Under the pieces are notes generated by a model, which worked only from the letters and a program-made list of their open reading frames with translations, was not told where the DNA came from and made no database searches. From contig NZ_LMUW01000207.1 in assembly GCF_009765735.1 (NCBI RefSeq), positions 185,212 through 249,211 of the forward strand: 64,000 nt of DNA, in the 5' to 3' direction. Shown piece by piece: positions 61,772 to 64,000 of the stretch; the first letter of the stretch is position 1, and each line of letters starts with the position of its first letter. Position numbers and translations under genes: made by a program. Source of the stretch: Xenophilus sp. L33 (GTDB lineage Bacteria > Pseudomonadota > Gammaproteobacteria > Burkholderiales > Burkholderiaceae_C).

Positions 61772-62117
61772 CGGCTGTCTCCTTGCAGCCCAAGTATGTG
61801 AGCAACCAAGCGAGATCAGCGCGGCGCGATTCGGAAGTTTCACATATGTGAAAATATTTTGTTGGCATTTTGGCCAGCTTCTGCATCGGTTGCCCGCGGC
61901 GCTCGTCGCGTCGACATACGCCTTCTGGGCGAGAATGACGTTTCCTCCGAGGCCGCCTTCGTAGTCGACCTGCCAGCTTGCCGGGCGCATGGCATTGAGG
62001 CCGCGCTAGGCAGCGCTTGCATTCTTTCAAGTTCGGCGGTGAATGCACATAGTGAACTTCGCCAAATCTGGCGTTCACCGGCATGGGACACCGGCGCGTG
62101 CCGGATCTGACCCCGAT
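61772..62117. other. Intergenic region with palindrome, no gene seen
   Basis: This 346-nt stretch holds the promoter of the crotonase operon and the 3' flank of the autotransporter gene. Apart from the palindrome at 61838-61853 nothing was recognised. Confidence 0.5.
61838..61853. promoter_or_regulatory. Perfect 16-nt palindrome TTTCACATATGTGAAA
   Basis: This perfect dyad lies 67-82 nt upstream of the crotonase start. Its core, CATATGTGAA, also occurs at 52786-52795 within a related inverted repeat between a Bug and an IclR gene. It is a candidate operator for one of the IclR proteins in the region. Confidence 0.65.
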
Positions 62118-64000
62118 TCAAAATTTGTACGTTACCTTGAGCGCAGCCGTGTTCGAGTGGTAGTGATCCGCGAACTCTCCGCTGTACTCGAAGCGAATGT
62201 CGACTTGATCGCTCACGCCCAGATCCAGCCCAGCGGTCGACTTGAAGCGGCTCGTCGGCAGGTCGCTACCGACCTGGAAGGCGGCCGAGCCCGGTGCGGC
62301 CTCTGCAAACTGGAGGCTCGCGCCCAGGTTGTTCTGGTTGTAGAAGGTTGCACCGATGCCTGCGTAGGCCTGTAGCGTCATGCGGTGGCTCAGGTCGATG
62401 CGGGTCCCCGCTTCCAGCATCGGTGACGCGCTCAGGACGTTGGTGCTCGATGACGACGCTTGCAGGTCCAGCGGGCCTGCCCCCTGCTCCACATAGCTGC
62501 CGGTTTCAATGTGCGTCGCATGCAAGTCCATGTATGGCTTGAGATACCAACTGTCGTACAAAAATTGACGGCTGATGCGGGAATGCCGGCCAATTTCGTT
62601 GACGTCGTAGGAGGCCGTTGCCGTTCCGGCGACCCCGGGAATTTGCACCTGCCGGGTAGAGTCGAAAGACATCTGACCACCAGTGATGGCGCCGGACACC
62701 AGCCAGTCGCCCATCTGGTGTTTGGCCACCAGACCCAGCGTCCAGCCGTGGCCGCTGACGCTGTCATTGACGGTATGCGTGTCCAGGCTGCTGTTGTCGG
62801 CCGATGCCGAAGCGCCGACGAACCAGTCCGTCGCAACCTCCTTTTGGCCGCCCAACTGGAAGGTCTGTCCGCTTTGGTGGTAGCCGATGCTGCTGGAGGA
62901 TGCACTGTGATCGGCATCCGTGGCGATCGTGCGGCCCCACACACAGGTGTGCTCAGTTTGAAAGAGGCCGTCTCCATCGAAGCGCGGGCAACTGTTCATT
63001 CGCTCGACGAACGCATTGGCCGCCGTCAGGCTGGCGACGCTTGCAGCCGCGGAGCTTTCGTTGCTGATATTGGTCAAGGCGGTGATGTAGTCGCCGGCAT
63101 TGCTTATCGTCGCGAAGCTGGCGAACACCTGGGCTTGGGCAGTAGAGAGCGCCGTGTAGGCCCAGTTGGCATCCAGAACGCCGGCCGCACTGATCAGGTT
63201 TACGTTGGTGGTGTTGGCCACAGCCCGGGCATAGAACGCCGAAGTCGTCGGTCGTACCGTCAGGGACTGTGCAGATGCCCCGAGTGCATAACTGAAAAGG
63301 TAGTTGCCGCCTGGATCGGTCACCGGGATGGGTGCACTGTTGCTCAGCGTAAAAGATCCAGCCTGCAGGATCGTCACCGCATTCGGAGCCAGCAGCGTCG
63401 GCCTCACGAGAATGGAGCTGCCGTCGTAGAGGACCGCAGCCCCGCTGACGCTCAACTGCGCCGCTTGCGCGTTGTAGAAATCTATCGAGGACTGCAATGC
63501 GCCCGAGTTGTAGAACGCGCCGGTGATACTGCTCTTCCCCAACGCGTTGCCATTGGCACCGTTGATGTTCAGCGTTCCCATGTTGCTGATCTGCCCCGCA
63601 ATGCTGCTGTCTCCCGAGCCCCAGTAGCCCCTGTTGGCGAAGCTTCCCTGCGCCCCGATCTGTATGTTGCCGTTGACCGTCCCACCCGCGTTATTCGAAA
63701 CCTCGGCGAATGAATCGGGCGCCGAGACGGCGATTCCGTTCATGGCGTTGAGCGTGCCATTGTTGATCACGAAGCCGTCGCCGTTGCCAACGGTGTTGCC
63801 GCCTGTCAGCACGATTGCAGCGGCCGTGCTGTTGCCCGTGATGACACCCGAGTTATTGATGTTGACATTCGCAGCCTTGTTATCGCCCGCCGAATTGACA
63901 TAGATCGCGCTGGCGTCCTGTCCGGCGGCCTGGATCGTGCCCGTGTTGGTGATCAAGATAGATCCGGCGGTACCGTTGCCGCCAACCGAGCCCATCGTGA
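62118..64000 (-). CDS. Autotransporter outer-membrane beta-domain protein (3' part, cut by window edge)
   Basis: The C-terminal part (at least 625 aa) of a type V autotransporter. The passenger shows repeated short beta-helix-like units rich in Asn and Gly (ILITNTGTIQAAG, VNINNSGVITGNS, NGTLNAMNG). A linker leads to the translocator barrel of roughly 280 residues, from about CVWGRTIATDADH to the terminal phenylalanine of LKVTYKF. The N-terminus, signal peptide and promoter are outside the window. It is convergent with nothing in view and unrelated to the catabolic genes. The passenger function is unknown. Confidence 0.9.
   Translation of the reverse strand, partial: TMGSVGGNGTAGSILITNTGTIQAAGQDASAIYVNSAGDNKAANVNINNSGVITGNSTAAAIVLTGGNTVGNGDGFVINNGTLNAMNGIAVSAPDSFAEVSNNAGGTVNGNIQIGAQGSFANRGYWGSGDSSIAGQISNMGTLNINGANGNALGKSSITGAFYNSGALQSSIDFYNAQAAQLSVSGAAVLYDGSSILVRPTLLAPNAVTILQAGSFTLSNSAPIPVTDPGGNYLFSYALGASAQSLTVRPTTSAFYARAVANTTNVNLISAAGVLDANWAYTALSTAQAQVFASFATISNAGDYITALTNISNESSAAASVASLTAANAFVERMNSCPRFDGDGLFQTEHTCVWGRTIATDADHSASSSSIGYHQSGQTFQLGGQKEVATDWFVGASASADNSSLDTHTVNDSVSGHGWTLGLVAKHQMGDWLVSGAITGGQMSFDSTRQVQIPGVAGTATASYDVNEIGRHSRISRQFLYDSWYLKPYMDLHATHIETGSYVEQGAGPLDLQASSSSTNVLSASPMLEAGTRIDLSHRMTLQAYAGIGATFYNQNNLGASLQFAEAAPGSAAFQVGSDLPTSRFKSTAGLDLGVSDQVDIRFEYSGEFADHYHSNTAALKVTYKF

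Noticed and set aside
1..64000. tRNA, rRNA, CRISPR arrays, prophage genes or plasmid origins
   Set aside because: None was recognised by reading the sequence; short structured RNAs could have been missed.

Overview
The window looks like the accessory, catabolism-rich part of a beta-proteobacterial chromosome, most likely order Burkholderiales. The support is a high G+C content, seven TctC/Bug-type periplasmic tricarboxylate receptors without any TctA/TctB membrane partner, a Burkholderiales-type trimeric porin, many IclR regulators, and repeated small operons of CoA-ligase, crotonase, CoA-transferase and hydroxyacid-dehydrogenase genes. No rRNA, tRNA, CRISPR array, prophage or recognisable transposase was seen. 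Genus cannot be fixed from the sequence alone.

Layout, left part. 23-8310: an IclR gene diverges from an eight-gene operon encoding a ring-hydroxylating Rieske oxygenase (reductase, large subunit, SDR dehydrogenase, small subunit), a 61-aa protein, an FAD hydroxylase, a class II aldolase-like enzyme and a Bug receptor. Three GTCCG-N5-CGGAC-like sites lie between them. 8593-13669: a Bug receptor, then leuC and an in-frame leuD-leuB fusion, with a divergent IclR gene. 14075-17066: an HxlR regulator diverging from an SDR, an F420-type reductase-like protein, a SnoaL-like protein and a methyltransferase. 17445-27610: a beta-oxidation operon under a FadR-type GntR regulator (acyl-CoA dehydrogenase, FadB-like multifunctional enzyme, thiolase, APH-family kinase). 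It is followed by a GntR-FCD-AraC fusion regulator, an orphan LivK-type binding protein and a crotonase. 27621-31061: a minus-strand operon of a VOC protein, an AMP-forming acyl-CoA ligase and an SMP-30 lactonase.

Middle part. 31253-36742 holds a Crp/Fnr regulator, a hydroxyacid dehydrogenase, a Bug receptor, a class II aldolase and a PDC-lactonase-like amidohydrolase. 36860-42112 is a 5.2-kb segment bounded by two inverted 86-bp copies of the same sequence. It contains an MHS-type MFS transporter, a porin and an AraC regulator. A non-coding stretch with a possible LysR tail follows.

Right part. 42771-49610: an IclR gene diverging from Bug, crotonase, ADP-forming acyl-CoA synthetase, Bug and hydroxyacid dehydrogenase genes. 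49660-53657: a second hydroxyacid dehydrogenase, an LLM flavin oxidoreductase, a Bug receptor and an IclR gene. 53770-56882: a zur-znuCBA zinc locus in which znuC carries a frameshift and znuB an in-frame amber codon. 57010-61771: an FAH-family hydrolase, an IclR gene, a Bug receptor, a CaiB-type CoA-transferase and a crotonase. 62118-64000: the 3' part of an autotransporter, cut by the window edge.

The common logic is a string of separately regulated modules: take up an organic acid (Bug receptor, porin, MFS), activate it to a CoA ester, and degrade it by beta-oxidation-like or hydrolytic steps. The points most worth a second look are the GntR-FCD-AraC fusion, the leuD-leuB fusion, the kinase plus acyl-CoA dehydrogenase pair suggestive of 4-hydroxyacyl-CoA catabolism, the oxygenase operon without a ring-cleavage enzyme, the 86-bp inverted repeats, and the decaying zinc transporter.
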